Below are positions 1-7,321 of a DNA stretch of 41,061 nucleotides, piece by piece (position 1 is the stretch's first letter; every line of letters begins with the position of its first letter). The stretch lies in the IMG/VR virus record IMGVR_UViG_3300042566_002064, positions 1 to 41,061 of that record; one strand, given 5' to 3'. The notes below the pieces were generated by a model. The model searched no databases. It saw only the letters and a program-made list of their open reading frames with translations, and was not told the origin of the DNA. A program made the position numbers and the translations under genes. Source of the stretch: a virus.

Positions 1-120
1 TCAGCCGTTCAGGCCGGTGCCGCCGGCCATGCCAGAGCGCTGGATCAGTTCAATCTTGTAGCCGTTAAGTCCACATTCGGCCATCTGTCGAATCTGTTGA
101 AAATCAATAACTTGCATCAT
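1..120 (-). CDS. Small hypothetical protein (39 aa)
   Basis: A short leftward reading frame that ends exactly at the window edge (stop TGA, bases 1-3). I chose the tandem ATG pair at 118-120/115-117 because GGGAGAGG and GAGAAG lie just upstream; the frame is open farther upstream into the integrase gene, but that extension reads across the int promoter region and looks like a shadow. The product is mostly polar, with no membrane helix and no motif I recognise. It is transcribed away from the integrase. It may be a small phage gene or a remnant at the prophage edge. Being a gene at all is uncertain. Confidence 0.4.
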   Translation of the reverse strand: MMQVIDFQQIRQMAECGLNGYKIELIQRSGMAGGTGLNG

Positions 121-166
121 CTTCTCGGGTGCCTCTCCCAGCTCAAATAGCCTGAAAACCAGCTCC

Positions 167-187
167 AGCCGCCACAAAATGGCGGCT
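167..187. repeat. Perfect 8-bp inverted repeat upstream of int
   Basis: AGCCGCCA and TGGCGGCT form a perfect 8-bp stem around a CAAAA loop, 52 bases before the integrase start. No T-run follows on either strand, so it is not a convincing terminator. It could be a protein-binding site or an mRNA hairpin in the int leader. The rest of 121-238 shows no clear promoter boxes. Confidence 0.4.
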
Positions 188-238
188 GAAACGCCGCCGA
201 TCGGATAGCATAGCCGTCTGAACGAGACGGGGACCGGC

Positions 239-1450
239 ATGGCAAGAGCAAGACAGAAGCCTTCGGGCAAGTGGGAAATCGGGCTGCGGCATCCATCGCT
301 TCCTGGTGGCCGCAAGTATTTCACATTCGACACTGAGGCCGAGGCCAACGCCTACGCCGACCAGTGGCGACTAATGAAGATGGCCGACATCGCGCCGCCG
401 GCCGAGCTGCTGAAGGCAGCACCCAAGAACACGGTGACGCTCGCCCATGTGGTGCGGGCGTGGATGAATAGCGGGCTGGCTGCGCCGACCCAGCAATCCC
501 CCCTGGGCTCGCTGGTCATGGAGGTCGGGTCTGTGCGCCTGGCCGACGCCAGCTACAAGTGGCTCATGGAGTACGTGCAGCGTCTGAAGGTCAAGAACAA
601 CCTGACGCCGACATCCATTAAGCACCGGGTCCAGGCACTGGGCCGCTCAATCGACGAGTACCTGCGACATCATCCTGACGTGGTGATGCAGAACCCGACG
701 CGCCTTCTGCCCAAGGGGTACGCCAACTATTCCGAGGTCGATGCGAAGCTCGCCGAAGCGGCTGGGGGGGAGGCCAAGGAGAATGTCGCGCGCGATCGCC
801 GGCTGCATCCTGGAGAGCACGAGAAGATCGTCGCAGTCCTGTCTGGCCATCAGCGCGAGGACAAGCAGCGCGGGCTTCAGCTCAAGGGTGGCAATGCCCT
901 GCTGACCATGTACCTGCTGATCGTGAACACGGGCCTGCGGCTGAAGGAGGCGTACACGCTGACGCGCGGCCAGATGGACATGGATGCGAAGGTGATTCGG
1001 GTGCAGAACAGCAAGCAGTGGCGCGGCAAGGTGTCGTTCCGCGATGTGCCCATGCGACCCGAGGCGCATGCAGCTTTGGCCAACTACCTGAGCACGCGGC
1101 CCATGCTACCCAGCGCGCGCCTGTTCCCGTTCATGGATGAAGAGCCGGATCTTCCGATCAAGAAGGTCAGCCAGCGTCTGAGCTTTCGGTACCGCCTGGC
1201 GTTCGAGTACGCCGGGATCGTGGGGTTGCACGAGCACGACTTGCGGCACGAGGCCACATGCCGCTGGCTGGAGCTGAAGGACGCCACGGGCAACTGGATG
1301 TTTCGACTGGAAGAGGTCAACCGCATCATGGGGTGGTCGAGCAATTCGACCATGGCCCAGCGGTATGCGTCCTTCCGAGGGTCGGACCTGGCCGCTAGGC
1401 TGTGGGCAACATCAGCGGCGGCGGCTGCCGGCGCTTCGGCTTCGCAGTGA
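239..1450 (+). CDS. int: Tyrosine site-specific integrase
   Basis: A 403-aa tyrosine recombinase that would integrate and excise the phage at its attachment site. The N-terminal part (about 1-65) resembles the arm-type DNA-binding domain, 65-180 the core-binding (SAM-like) domain, and 215-390 the catalytic domain. Visible catalytic residues are Arg234 (NTGLRLKEA), Lys259, His333 and Arg336 (HEHDLRHEA), Trp366 in place of the second His (IMGWSS), and the nucleophile Tyr376 (AQRYASF). Length is normal for the family. The start follows GAGACGGGG. The Ala-rich end overlaps the convergent xis-like gene by 56 bp. No att core can be placed because neither host junction is visible. Confidence 0.95.
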   Translation: MARARQKPSGKWEIGLRHPSLPGGRKYFTFDTEAEANAYADQWRLMKMADIAPPAELLKAAPKNTVTLAHVVRAWMNSGLAAPTQQSPLGSLVMEVGSVRLADASYKWLMEYVQRLKVKNNLTPTSIKHRVQALGRSIDEYLRHHPDVVMQNPTRLLPKGYANYSEVDAKLAEAAGGEAKENVARDRRLHPGEHEKIVAVLSGHQREDKQRGLQLKGGNALLTMYLLIVNTGLRLKEAYTLTRGQMDMDAKVIRVQNSKQWRGKVSFRDVPMRPEAHAALANYLSTRPMLPSARLFPFMDEEPDLPIKKVSQRLSFRYRLAFEYAGIVGLHEHDLRHEATCRWLELKDATGNWMFRLEEVNRIMGWSSNSTMAQRYASFRGSDLAARLWATSAAAAAGASASQ

Positions 1451-1673
1451 TCGGGGTCACGCCGGGCTGGCGTTTGGCCCGGCGCTCGTCTGCCTCGCGG
1501 CGGGCTTTCTCTGCCAGGTAGGCCAGAAGGTCGGATCGGACAAAAAGCCAGCTCCGACCGATCTTCAGACCAGGGATTTCACCAGCGCGGGCCAGCTCTT
1601 CGACTTGCTCCGAGGTGCAGCGAAGCAGGGCTGCGCACTCGTCGGAGTCAATGGTTTCGATCGTCGTCGTCAT
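1395..1673 (-). CDS. Excisionase-like small HTH protein
   Basis: A 92-aa protein. Residues 8-60 fit the MerR/excisionase-type winged HTH (HTH_17): an early helix with the 'LLRCTSEQVEELARAG' pattern, then IPGLKIGRSWLFVRSDLLAYL, the usual 'P..kiGr.w.f...dl..wl' signature. The C-terminal 30 residues are basic and Pro-rich. It is the last gene of the leftward early operon, its ATG overlapping the upstream stop (ATGA), and it runs 56 bp into the 3' end of int. Position next to int and the fold suggest it directs excision; it could instead be a general DNA-binding protein. The role is inference from fold and location. Confidence 0.75.
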   Translation of the reverse strand: MTTTIETIDSDECAALLRCTSEQVEELARAGEIPGLKIGRSWLFVRSDLLAYLAEKARREADERRAKRQPGVTPITAKPKRRQPPPLMLPTA

Positions 1674-1909
1674 TTCTGCTTCTTTCCAACAACAAAGCGC
1701 TTCGGGTCGCGCTGATGCCTATCGCTTCGGTCGCTCAAGCCTGGGATTGTCGAGAGGTCCTTGCCATTGGCTCGCATCCGGTTGACCGATTCGGTCATGG
1801 TCTTGGAGTTGTTGGCAGATTTTTGAATCGTCTTCCCGATCGTGGAAGAGCCGCCCCACGAGAAGGCGTTTCCGTGGCTCTTGGGTGTACCGTCTGGCCA
1901 GGTGTTCAT
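1670..1909 (-). CDS. Conserved small phage protein, unknown function
   Basis: A 79-aa basic protein with many Ser, Asn and Lys residues and no membrane segment. The start is well supported: its ATG at 1909 overlaps the stop of the upstream gene (ATGA), with an AGGAGGAAG ribosome site directly upstream. Its own stop overlaps the xis-like start. The sequence starts MNTWPDGTPKSHGNAFSW and ends with a Lys-rich tail; I recognise no domain. The tight coupling to the xis-like gene suggests co-expression late in the leftward operon. A nucleic-acid-binding role is possible from charge but not shown. Confidence 0.7.
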   Translation of the reverse strand: MNTWPDGTPKSHGNAFSWGGSSTIGKTIQKSANNSKTMTESVNRMRANGKDLSTIPGLSDRSDRHQRDPKRFVVGKKQK

Positions 1910-2157
1910 GCTTCCTCCTGGACACGTTTCCACCACTGGCGGAACTCGATGGGGTCGTACCAGCTCTGCTTGCCCGCGCCGTTTGAACGGTGAACCGTCT
2001 TCGGCTTTGGGGCGTCTTTGCGCACCAGCTTGCCGCTCATGGTTCGAGGCGCTACGCCCAGCTCTTGGCATAGCTCAGTGAACGAGCGCAGGGGCTTGTG
2101 AATCTCTCCGGCGATCTGTCTGCGGCGCAGGTCGCCAATGGTCTCCGCGAATTTCAT
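1906..2157 (-). CDS. Small DNA-binding-like phage protein
   Basis: An 83-aa protein. Residues 27-50 (SFTELCQELGVAPRTMSGKL) look like a helix-turn-helix in which 'LGVAPRTM' is the turn and recognition helix. After it come basic residues, then a Trp-rich C-terminus (YDPIEFRQWWKRVQ). I start at ATG 2157, whose AT overlaps the upstream stop; a TTG lies one codon earlier. It belongs to the leftward early operon between two other small genes. Function is probably regulatory or DNA-binding; the HTH is by eye only. Confidence 0.65.
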   Translation of the reverse strand: MKFAETIGDLRRRQIAGEIHKPLRSFTELCQELGVAPRTMSGKLVRKDAPKPKTVHRSNGAGKQSWYDPIEFRQWWKRVQEEA

Positions 2158-2387
2158 CAATCAATCCATTTGAGTCTTGTCGCCCCGCCGTGGCCGTGGA
2201 TGTGCTCGGCAGCGTGCACGTTGGGGTAAATGACGTGGCTGGCCATCATTGAGCGCCAGCGCACGGCGACGGTGCCGTCCGTGAACTGGACGCCTTCGGC
2301 GACGATTCCAGTCCCGGACGTTCCAGACACGTCCTCATTTCGCTGGAAGATGAACCGGCGCATGAGGATGTCTTGTTGGACGCTCAC
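2157..2387 (-). CDS. Small conserved phage protein (76 aa)
   Basis: Starts at a GTG that overlaps the upstream stop (GTGA); an internal ATG eight codons later is the alternative start. The product reads as a small beta-rich domain (FIFQRNEDVSGTSGTG, then VQFTDGTVAVRW), then a His-rich C-terminus with HAAEHIHGHGG. The pattern 'VQFTDGTVAVRWRS' recalls small phage proteins with an SH3-like fold, but I cannot name a family. Codon use matches the neighbours. No membrane segment. Confidence 0.65.
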   Translation of the reverse strand: MSVQQDILMRRFIFQRNEDVSGTSGTGIVAEGVQFTDGTVAVRWRSMMASHVIYPNVHAAEHIHGHGGATRLKWID

Positions 2388-3163
2388 GCGGCCTCCTTGT
2401 GTTCTTCGCTGACAGGCACCAGAGGCCCCAGCTCGTCGATCTGCCGGATCAGCGTCTCCATGGAGCGGCGCAGGCCGAGCAGCCCGTGGTAGCGGCTCTC
2501 GACCGTGTGCGCGGCCTCCGTGGCGAAGCGCATCGCGCCGGCGATGGCCTGGCGGTCGTAGGCCCAGGTGAGCAGGTCGATCCCCGTGTCGGCCTTGATC
2601 TGCTCCAGGCGCTCCCGGATCTCCTCGTACTTGCGCGTCCGGTCGTTGATCTGACGCTGCGCCCACTCCTGGCGCTGCTTCTCGCCATCGGCCAGCATCT
2701 GCTGGACCTTGGTGCGCAGCAGCCACTCGTCCGTCTCGCCGACGCGGCGCATCATGGCGGCCACGAAGGTGCGGGTGAGCGGCTTCACATCCTCCCGTGC
2801 CGGGGCCTTCTTAACGTCCTTGAGCGCACCCTTCTTTGGGTCCAGCTCCAGCAGGCCCCAGCCGGTCGGGACTTCTTCCAGCTTCACGCAGCCAGGCATG
2901 GCCACAATCCACCAGCGATCACAGTAGGCGGCGATCGCTTCAGCCTTGGCCGGGTTCTTGAGTTCCCGCAGCCAGTCGCTCCGCGAAGCCTTCAGCTCGA
3001 AGCCGTTGATTTCTAGGCCACGACTAGGCCACATGCTCATGGCGATGCCATCGGCACTGCGATTGGCAGCGTGGCCCGCAGCGTCGCGGACCTCTTCCAT
3101 CAGCACCCACTCTGGCAGGGCGTAGCGCTTGCGGAGCGCTTCTCGCAGATTGGACGTGCTCAT
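2384..3163 (-). CDS. PD-(D/E)XK nuclease-like phage protein
   Basis: A 259-aa protein. The N-terminal half (about 10-110) resembles MmcB/restriction-endonuclease-like folds: an Asp in 'RSADGIAMSMW', then the ExK pair in 'INGFELKASRSDW', then a hydrophobic strand 'CDRWWIVAMPG'. The C-terminal half (120-250) is strongly helical with a likely coiled coil (KQRQEWAQRQINDRTRKYEEI). The D...ExK spacing fits a nuclease core, but activity is inference. It lies in the recombination operon directly behind ssb, three bases from it, which suits a DNA-processing role. Confidence 0.65.
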   Translation of the reverse strand: MSTSNLREALRKRYALPEWVLMEEVRDAAGHAANRSADGIAMSMWPSRGLEINGFELKASRSDWLRELKNPAKAEAIAAYCDRWWIVAMPGCVKLEEVPTGWGLLELDPKKGALKDVKKAPAREDVKPLTRTFVAAMMRRVGETDEWLLRTKVQQMLADGEKQRQEWAQRQINDRTRKYEEIRERLEQIKADTGIDLLTWAYDRQAIAGAMRFATEAAHTVESRYHGLLGLRRSMETLIRQIDELGPLVPVSEEHKEAA

Positions 3164-3166
3164 GGG

Positions 3167-3607
3167 TTAGAACGGGATGTCGTCGTCCATGTCGTCGAAG
3201 CCGGACCCTTGGGCGGCTGGCGCAGGACGTTGCTGGGGCGTGCTGGCGCGCGGAGCGTGCTCGCCGCCATGACTGTTCTCGCGGCTGCTGAGCAACTTCA
3301 GCTCGTTCGCGCGGATGTCGGTCGCGTACTTCTCCGAGCCGTCCTTGTCGGTGTACTTGCGGGTTTTGATCTTCCCGCTCACGTAGACGAGCCCGCCCTT
3401 CTTGACGTACTGGCCGACGATTTCGGCCAGGCGGCCGAAGGTGCTGATGCGGTGCCATTCGGTCTCTTCGCGCAGCTCGCCGGATTGCTTGTCCTTCCAC
3501 TTTTCAGTGGTGGCCACGGAGAAGTTGGCGACGGCTTCGCCGCTGGGGAGGTATCGGACTTCCGGGTCTTTTCCGACGCGGCCGATGATCTGGACTTGGT
3601 TCAACAT
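3167..3607 (-). CDS. ssb: Single-stranded DNA-binding protein
   Basis: A 146-aa SSB. Residues 1-105 form the OB fold, with the usual opening MLNQVQIIGRVGKDPEVRYL, the 'ANFSVATTEKW' strand and 'TEWHRISTFGRLAEIVGQYVKKG'. A flexible Gly/Pro/Gln linker then leads to the acidic tip DDMDDDIPF, which in this family recruits repair and replication proteins. The start is ATG 3607, which overlaps the upstream stop; a TTG one codon upstream is less likely. It would protect ssDNA made by the phage exonuclease and help Bet-mediated annealing from the same operon. Confidence 0.95.
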   Translation of the reverse strand: MLNQVQIIGRVGKDPEVRYLPSGEAVANFSVATTEKWKDKQSGELREETEWHRISTFGRLAEIVGQYVKKGGLVYVSGKIKTRKYTDKDGSEKYATDIRANELKLLSSRENSHGGEHAPRASTPQQRPAPAAQGSGFDDMDDDIPF

Positions 3608-3975
3608 CAAGGATTCTCTTTCTTGGGTTCTGCTTCTTGCTTCAGCTCTACGACTTCAACGCGGAGCCATCCGGCTTTTCTGGCCATGTCTGCACATAGA
3701 GTGGCGCTCTCGTGCAGTTCGTAGGGCTTGGCACGCACCGGTTTTGCGCGGGCGTTCATGAGCCAGTGCTGCCTGTCAAACGCCTTGGGCTCACGCTTGC
3801 CGACCTGCTTGGCAGCATGCTCGGCTTCCGCTTGTTCTTCAGCACCAGGTGGCAGGCCGACAACTTTCCAACCCTTGTGGAAGGATGTCTTCTCGACCTT
3901 GCGAGTCTTCTTTGGCGGGTTGGTGTTGGGCCGTGGTCGCCACTGATCGCCATTCACATTGACGAAGTTCAGCAT
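3607..3975 (-). CDS. Hypothetical basic phage protein (122 aa)
   Basis: Starts MLNFVNVNGDQWRPRP at ATG 3975, overlapping the upstream gene by 7 bp; the frame is open farther upstream but that part is a shadow of the HTH gene. The product is Lys- and Arg-rich (KKTRKVEKTSFHKGW), with a predicted helical middle (AEEQAEAEHAAKQVGKRE) and no membrane segment. No domain recognised. It sits between the HTH gene and ssb, so it is likely co-expressed with the recombination functions. Confidence 0.65.
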   Translation of the reverse strand: MLNFVNVNGDQWRPRPNTNPPKKTRKVEKTSFHKGWKVVGLPPGAEEQAEAEHAAKQVGKREPKAFDRQHWLMNARAKPVRAKPYELHESATLCADMARKAGWLRVEVVELKQEAEPKKENP

Positions 3976-4187
3976 GTCGCTGTCTCTTTCTCTTTCAGGT
4001 GGTACTGCGCGACGTGCTTGCCGTTCGCCAGTTCGAGGGTCTTGGTTTCGATGTCGTAGCCCGCTTGGCGCAGGTCGTTGATACGGGCAGCCAGGCGGAA
4101 GCAGCCGCAACCGTCGAGCGCGTCGATCGCGGTGACGGGGCCTTGCTTGAGCCTGGTCAGAATCCACTCGGTTTGCGTCTGCTTCAT
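3969..4187 (-). CDS. Small winged-helix/HTH phage protein
   Basis: A 72-aa protein of the common phage type 'helix-turn-helix domain': MKQTQTEWILTRLKQGPVTA, then a helix pair (AIDALDGCGCFRLAARINDLRQAGYDI), then a beta wing (ETKTLELANGKHVAQYHL). This matches the winged HTH that binds DNA and is often found in recombination operons. The start follows GGGAAG. It overlaps the next gene by 7 bp. Target unknown. Confidence 0.75.
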   Translation of the reverse strand: MKQTQTEWILTRLKQGPVTAIDALDGCGCFRLAARINDLRQAGYDIETKTLELANGKHVAQYHLKEKETATC

Positions 4188-4198
4188 AGGACTTCCCT

Positions 4199-4990
4199 TC
4201 AGGCAGCGCGTGCCGAAATGCTGCGTTCGGCCACGGCCACTACGCCGGGATAGAGCTGGCCGGCCTTCTTGAACGCGCGGGCCTGCGCGCCGAGGAACTT
4301 GGTATCGGCCTGGATCGCCTCGATCGGGGCGGTGCCAGCCGCCACTGCCTTCACCAACTCCATGAGGTCGGTCACTTCGGCGCTGAAGGTCATGCGGCCG
4401 CTGATGCCCGAGACCTTCGTCGGGGCTTCCACGACGGGCGCGGCGGTGACGACGTTCGCCGTCACGGCGGCCATTGCGGCTTGCTCTTGTGCGGCCTGTG
4501 CCTGGATCATGGCGCGCGTTGCGGCCTCCTGGTCGCCTGCGGCGGCGGCAGCCTGGGCTTCTTCCTGCGCTTTGCGAGCGGCTTCCTGCTGCTCGCGCTC
4601 GATGGCCGCCAGGCGCTCTCGTTCGGCACGGGCTGCGGCTTCTGCTTCAGCGCGTGCGATGGCGGCCAGGCGTTCTTGCTCGGTGGTCCACGTCACCATG
4701 GCGCGCTTGAGGGTGGCTTCGGCCTTGTCCAGGTACTCCTTGGGCGCGCGGAACAAGTCGTTCACGGCTTTGACTGCCTGGTTCAGCGGGCCAGTGATGC
4801 TTGTGCGCTTCTCTTCCACTTCCTTCTGGAGCGCCTTGACTTGCTTGAGGTCGTCGCTGGCCAGCTCGAACATGGTGGGGCTGTCGATTACGAAGTCGCT
4901 GGCGCTGGCGAGCGCCGATTGCGCCTTGCCGGCGAGCACGACGGCGCTGCTGGCGTCATAGCTCAGGGTGTCTTGGGTCTTGGTTTCCAT
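4199..4990 (-). CDS. Coiled-coil phage protein in the recombination operon
   Basis: A 263-aa protein. About 15-110 is helical (ELASDDLKQVKALQKEVEEK), 105-175 is a long Ala/Glu/Arg/Gln coiled coil (EAEAAARAERERLAAIERE), and 185-263 is a more globular C-terminus (VSGISGRMTFSAEVTDLMEL). Many phages carry a protein of this general build beside a RecT/Bet gene and a nuclease, but I know no proven role. It follows the exonuclease gene by 3 bp. No membrane helix or catalytic motif is visible. Confidence 0.75.
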   Translation of the reverse strand: METKTQDTLSYDASSAVVLAGKAQSALASASDFVIDSPTMFELASDDLKQVKALQKEVEEKRTSITGPLNQAVKAVNDLFRAPKEYLDKAEATLKRAMVTWTTEQERLAAIARAEAEAAARAERERLAAIEREQQEAARKAQEEAQAAAAAGDQEAATRAMIQAQAAQEQAAMAAVTANVVTAAPVVEAPTKVSGISGRMTFSAEVTDLMELVKAVAAGTAPIEAIQADTKFLGAQARAFKKAGQLYPGVVAVAERSISARAA

Positions 4991-4993
4991 GGT

Positions 4994-5581
4994 TCAGTCC
5001 TTGAAGTTGGGGGTGATGTCGTGGCGCGCGCACCAGGTGCGCAGCGTGAGAAGCGAGGCGAACACCGGCCAGTCGGTCGGGTCCGTGTAGGTCTTCGCGG
5101 TGTAGGTGCCGTCGCTCTTGAGCTGCACGGCCATGCGTTGCACAGTCGGATGCTCGGCGGCTTGTTGGTAGGCCGCGAGCTGGGGGCCGACGCTCGGGTA
5201 GAGCTGCGCGCTGCTCTTGATGTCGAGCACGGTGGCCAGGCCCTTCACGCGTCCCAGACGGTCCAGCGTGCCGGCGTAGCCCAGGGCCTTGTGGTAGACC
5301 GGCTGCTCGATCAGCGTCCATTCCACTTCATGCTCGCCGCTGAACTTCCGCCAGGCCGCAAGGTAGGGCGCGAGGGCGGGGTCCAGGGACTCCACGTCCA
5401 GCGTGCCCAGGTCGTCCAGCTCGCAGGCCAAGTGCACGGCGGTACCAAAGTCGGCGGCGGCGCGCAGGACGTGCGGCGCCACGCGGCTGAAGTCGGTCAA
5501 GGGCGAGAGGATGGTCGTCACGCCAGGCACAACGATCCCGTTGTACCGGTAGGTGTGCGTCGCTTCGTCGAAGGTCAGCAT
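4994..5581 (-). CDS. PD-(D/E)XK exonuclease of the Bet recombination pair
   Basis: A 195-aa nuclease of the RecB/Cas4-like PD-(D/E)XK group. The early part has a His in 'FGTAVHLACELDD', the metal-binding Asp is in 'GYAGTLDRLG', the ExK-type motif appears as 'VLDIKSSA' (Asp instead of Glu), and the 'QLAAYQQA' helix follows, which is the Q-xxx-Y motif of this family. It would resect one DNA strand to give ssDNA for the Bet-like protein two genes upstream in the operon, the usual exo-bet partnership. It overlaps the preceding small gene by 7 bp. Confidence 0.85.
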   Translation of the reverse strand: MLTFDEATHTYRYNGIVVPGVTTILSPLTDFSRVAPHVLRAAADFGTAVHLACELDDLGTLDVESLDPALAPYLAAWRKFSGEHEVEWTLIEQPVYHKALGYAGTLDRLGRVKGLATVLDIKSSAQLYPSVGPQLAAYQQAAEHPTVQRMAVQLKSDGTYTAKTYTDPTDWPVFASLLTLRTWCARHDITPNFKD

Positions 5582-5805
5582 GTGGCCTCCGTTGCTTTGG
5601 CGATGGCGGTGCTGGCTACCTCGTGTGCATCGGTGATGTAGGAAGTGCCAGCGCAGAATTCCAGCGCTTCCAGTAGGTGGGTGTTCAACTCATGCAATCT
5701 GCGCAGTTCAGCAGCGGCTGCGCTACACGTCAGGTTGTCCAGCGTGTAACGGGTTAGCGGGTCGATAGCCTCCGCCAGCCGCAGGGCTTGGGGTCGTGTG
5801 CTCAT
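5575..5805 (-). CDS. Small helical phage protein between bet and exonuclease
   Basis: A 76-aa protein, mostly helical, with three Cys residues (LTCSAAAAEL, EFCAGTSY and a C-terminal Cys). It overlaps the bet stop (ATGA) and the exonuclease start (7 bp), so the three are translationally coupled. No motif recognised. The position hints at a helper for the recombination pair, but that is inference. Confidence 0.65.
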   Translation of the reverse strand: MSTRPQALRLAEAIDPLTRYTLDNLTCSAAAAELRRLHELNTHLLEALEFCAGTSYITDAHEVASTAIAKATEATC

Positions 5806-6719
5806 GCCAGCGCGTCCTTCAGTGCGATGAAGCCGTCCTTGGTCAGACCTTCCAGGTTCTCGCCTTCAGCGAGGCCGGCCATCTGTCGGGCCTGCGGGAT
5901 CGTCACGCCCTTGGCGTTGATCTTCTTAAGGATGTAGGCGACTTCGCCCACGGTGGCCGGTGCTCCATCGGTAGCCTGGCGCTGCTGCGGCTCGGCCTTG
6001 GGCTGAGCATCGGTCACGGCCTGCTCGGGCGCTGGCGCAGGCTTGCGGGCGGGCATGGTGACGGGTGGCTTGCGGCCGGTGACTTCGCCCGTAGTGGCGT
6101 CGATCACGGTGTCGTCCTCGTGCAGCGACTTGCCGGCCATTTCGTCGGCGGTGGGCTCGCTTCCAATCTCCGGGAAAGCCTTGCGCAGGGCCTGTGCCTC
6201 GGCGCACTTTGCGATCTGGCCATACGGTCGCTTGGTCCACATCGCATTGGGGGCGATGCTCTTGTCCTTGCCGCCCTTGACCGCGTAGTTCTCCTTCCAG
6301 AACTCCTTGGCGGTGAACTCCACGACTTCACCCGTGGGCAGTCGGCGCTTGACGGTGACGCGGCACCAGGCGGGGAAGGTGATTTGCTGGCCGCCAATCG
6401 TCTCGGTCACGTCCGGGCCGAACTCGGGTTCAGAGACGCCAGCGCATTCGCCGGAGCGTGCGGCCTGCGTGCGATATAGGCCGATGCCAGGCATCACGAC
6501 ATCGCGCATCGTGCCGGCCTTGTTGTCCCACATGGGGACGATGTGCACGGGCTTTTGCATCGGGTCCAGGCCGGCGGCCTTGCAGTAGCCGAGGACCATC
6601 TTGATCGACGTGACTTGTGCGCCAGGGTAGAGGCTGGTGGCGAGCACTTCGATCAGCTCGCCTTCGTTCATTTGCAGCGCAGGCAGCGCGGCTGCTTCGT
6701 GTTTGGTGATTGCGTTCAT
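5802..6719 (-). CDS. bet: Phage recombination protein Bet (RecT/Redbeta superfamily)
   Basis: A 305-aa ssDNA-annealing protein. Residues 15-190 form the conserved Bet core: 'CKAAGLDPMQKPVHIVPMW', then 'MRDVVMPGIGLYRTQAARSG', then 'MWTKRPYGQIAKCAEAQALR', all typical of the Bet family. A Pro/Ala/Gln-rich linker (about 215-255) and a small C-terminal domain (260-305) follow; in the family the C-terminus contacts SSB and the exonuclease. Start ATG 6719 follows AAGGAAAA. It works with the exonuclease at 4994-5581 and SSB at 3167-3607. Confidence 0.92.
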   Translation of the reverse strand: MNAITKHEAAALPALQMNEGELIEVLATSLYPGAQVTSIKMVLGYCKAAGLDPMQKPVHIVPMWDNKAGTMRDVVMPGIGLYRTQAARSGECAGVSEPEFGPDVTETIGGQQITFPAWCRVTVKRRLPTGEVVEFTAKEFWKENYAVKGGKDKSIAPNAMWTKRPYGQIAKCAEAQALRKAFPEIGSEPTADEMAGKSLHEDDTVIDATTGEVTGRKPPVTMPARKPAPAPEQAVTDAQPKAEPQQRQATDGAPATVGEVAYILKKINAKGVTIPQARQMAGLAEGENLEGLTKDGFIALKDALA

Positions 6720-6738
6720 GGGTTTTCCTTTTGGTGAT

Positions 6739-6915
6739 TCATCGAGCCATCAGCGCGACCGTCACGGCGCTGATGAACATGACCGCGACCATGAGCAACA
6801 TGGCCCGCGCGAGGTCCTTGAGGTAGTCGCGCCAGCGCTCAGGGCGCGGCGGCTGGGGATGTTTTGGGATGCGACGGCCGACCTTGGCCACGCGAGCGGG
6901 ATCGAAGCCGCTCAT
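6739..6915 (-). CDS. Tiny membrane protein (58 aa), one TM helix
   Basis: Reads MSGFDPARVAKVGRRIP, a basic Pro-rich stretch, then a C-terminal hydrophobic helix (about residues 38-56, AMLLMVAVMFISAVTVAL). Its ATG overlaps the stop of the next upstream gene (ATGA). The positive N-terminal half predicts an N-in, tail-anchored inner-membrane protein. The frame is closed by TGA 19 bases before the bet start. No family recognised. Two membrane miniproteins in a row in an early operon are typical of accessory or host-takeover genes. Confidence 0.65.
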   Translation of the reverse strand: MSGFDPARVAKVGRRIPKHPQPPRPERWRDYLKDLARAMLLMVAVMFISAVTVALMAR

Positions 6916-7049
6916 GCGACCAGCTCCATATCGGGGGCGACTGAGCTGCCCACGACGAAGAGCACGAAGATCAGCGTCAGCACGGTCGGCCAGTACCAGG
7001 TGGGCCTGCCGAGCCGGAGGTAGAGGCGTTCGAGCAGGTAGGGGCTCAT
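6912..7049 (-). CDS. Tiny membrane protein (45 aa), one TM helix
   Basis: Reads MSPYLLERLYLRLGRP followed by WYWPTVLTLIFVLFVVG, a single strong membrane helix (about residues 18-36), and a short acidic tail. ATGA overlaps couple it to both neighbours, which is the main evidence that it is real despite its size. No family recognised. Function unknown; it could modulate the host membrane early in infection. Confidence 0.65.
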   Translation of the reverse strand: MSPYLLERLYLRLGRPTWYWPTVLTLIFVLFVVGSSVAPDMELVA

Positions 7050-7321
7050 GCCTCCACCCCTGCCAGGTTGTAGGCCTCGACTTGCTTGATGTCGAAGCCG
7101 AGGCGTCTGGCGTAGGCCAGGACTACGGTGCTGAGGGTCTTGGTACCCGCGATTGCGGCGAAGAATTCGGCGTTCTCGTTGGCAGGGTAGACCGTGGCGT
7201 TGCCGTACACGTTCTTGACCTTGACCAGCAGGACGCGCTCTTGGCCAGGTGTGTGTTTTGGTGCGTCCGTGCCCTGTGCAGCCGATGCCTGCGTCGGTAC
7301 GGAGCGAAGGTCTAGGTTCAT
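7046..7321 (-). CDS. First gene of the leftward early operon (91 aa), unknown
   Basis: A conserved-looking 91-aa protein with a disordered N-terminus (to about 35) and a compact C-terminal domain: VLLVKVKNVYGNATVYPANEN, then AEFFAAIAGTKTLSTVVLAY and a final helix-strand. I prefer ATG 7321, which has GGAG 5 bases upstream; the GTG two codons earlier is the alternative. It is the promoter-proximal gene after PL, the place of N in lambda, but it is not Arg-rich and does not look like an N antiterminator. Confidence 0.7.
   Translation of the reverse strand: MNLDLRSVPTQASAAQGTDAPKHTPGQERVLLVKVKNVYGNATVYPANENAEFFAAIAGTKTLSTVVLAYARRLGFDIKQVEAYNLAGVEA

Noticed and set aside
1-238. Attachment site (attL or attP)
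   Set aside because: No host gene fragment or duplicated core can be identified because the window stops at gene boundaries on both sides.
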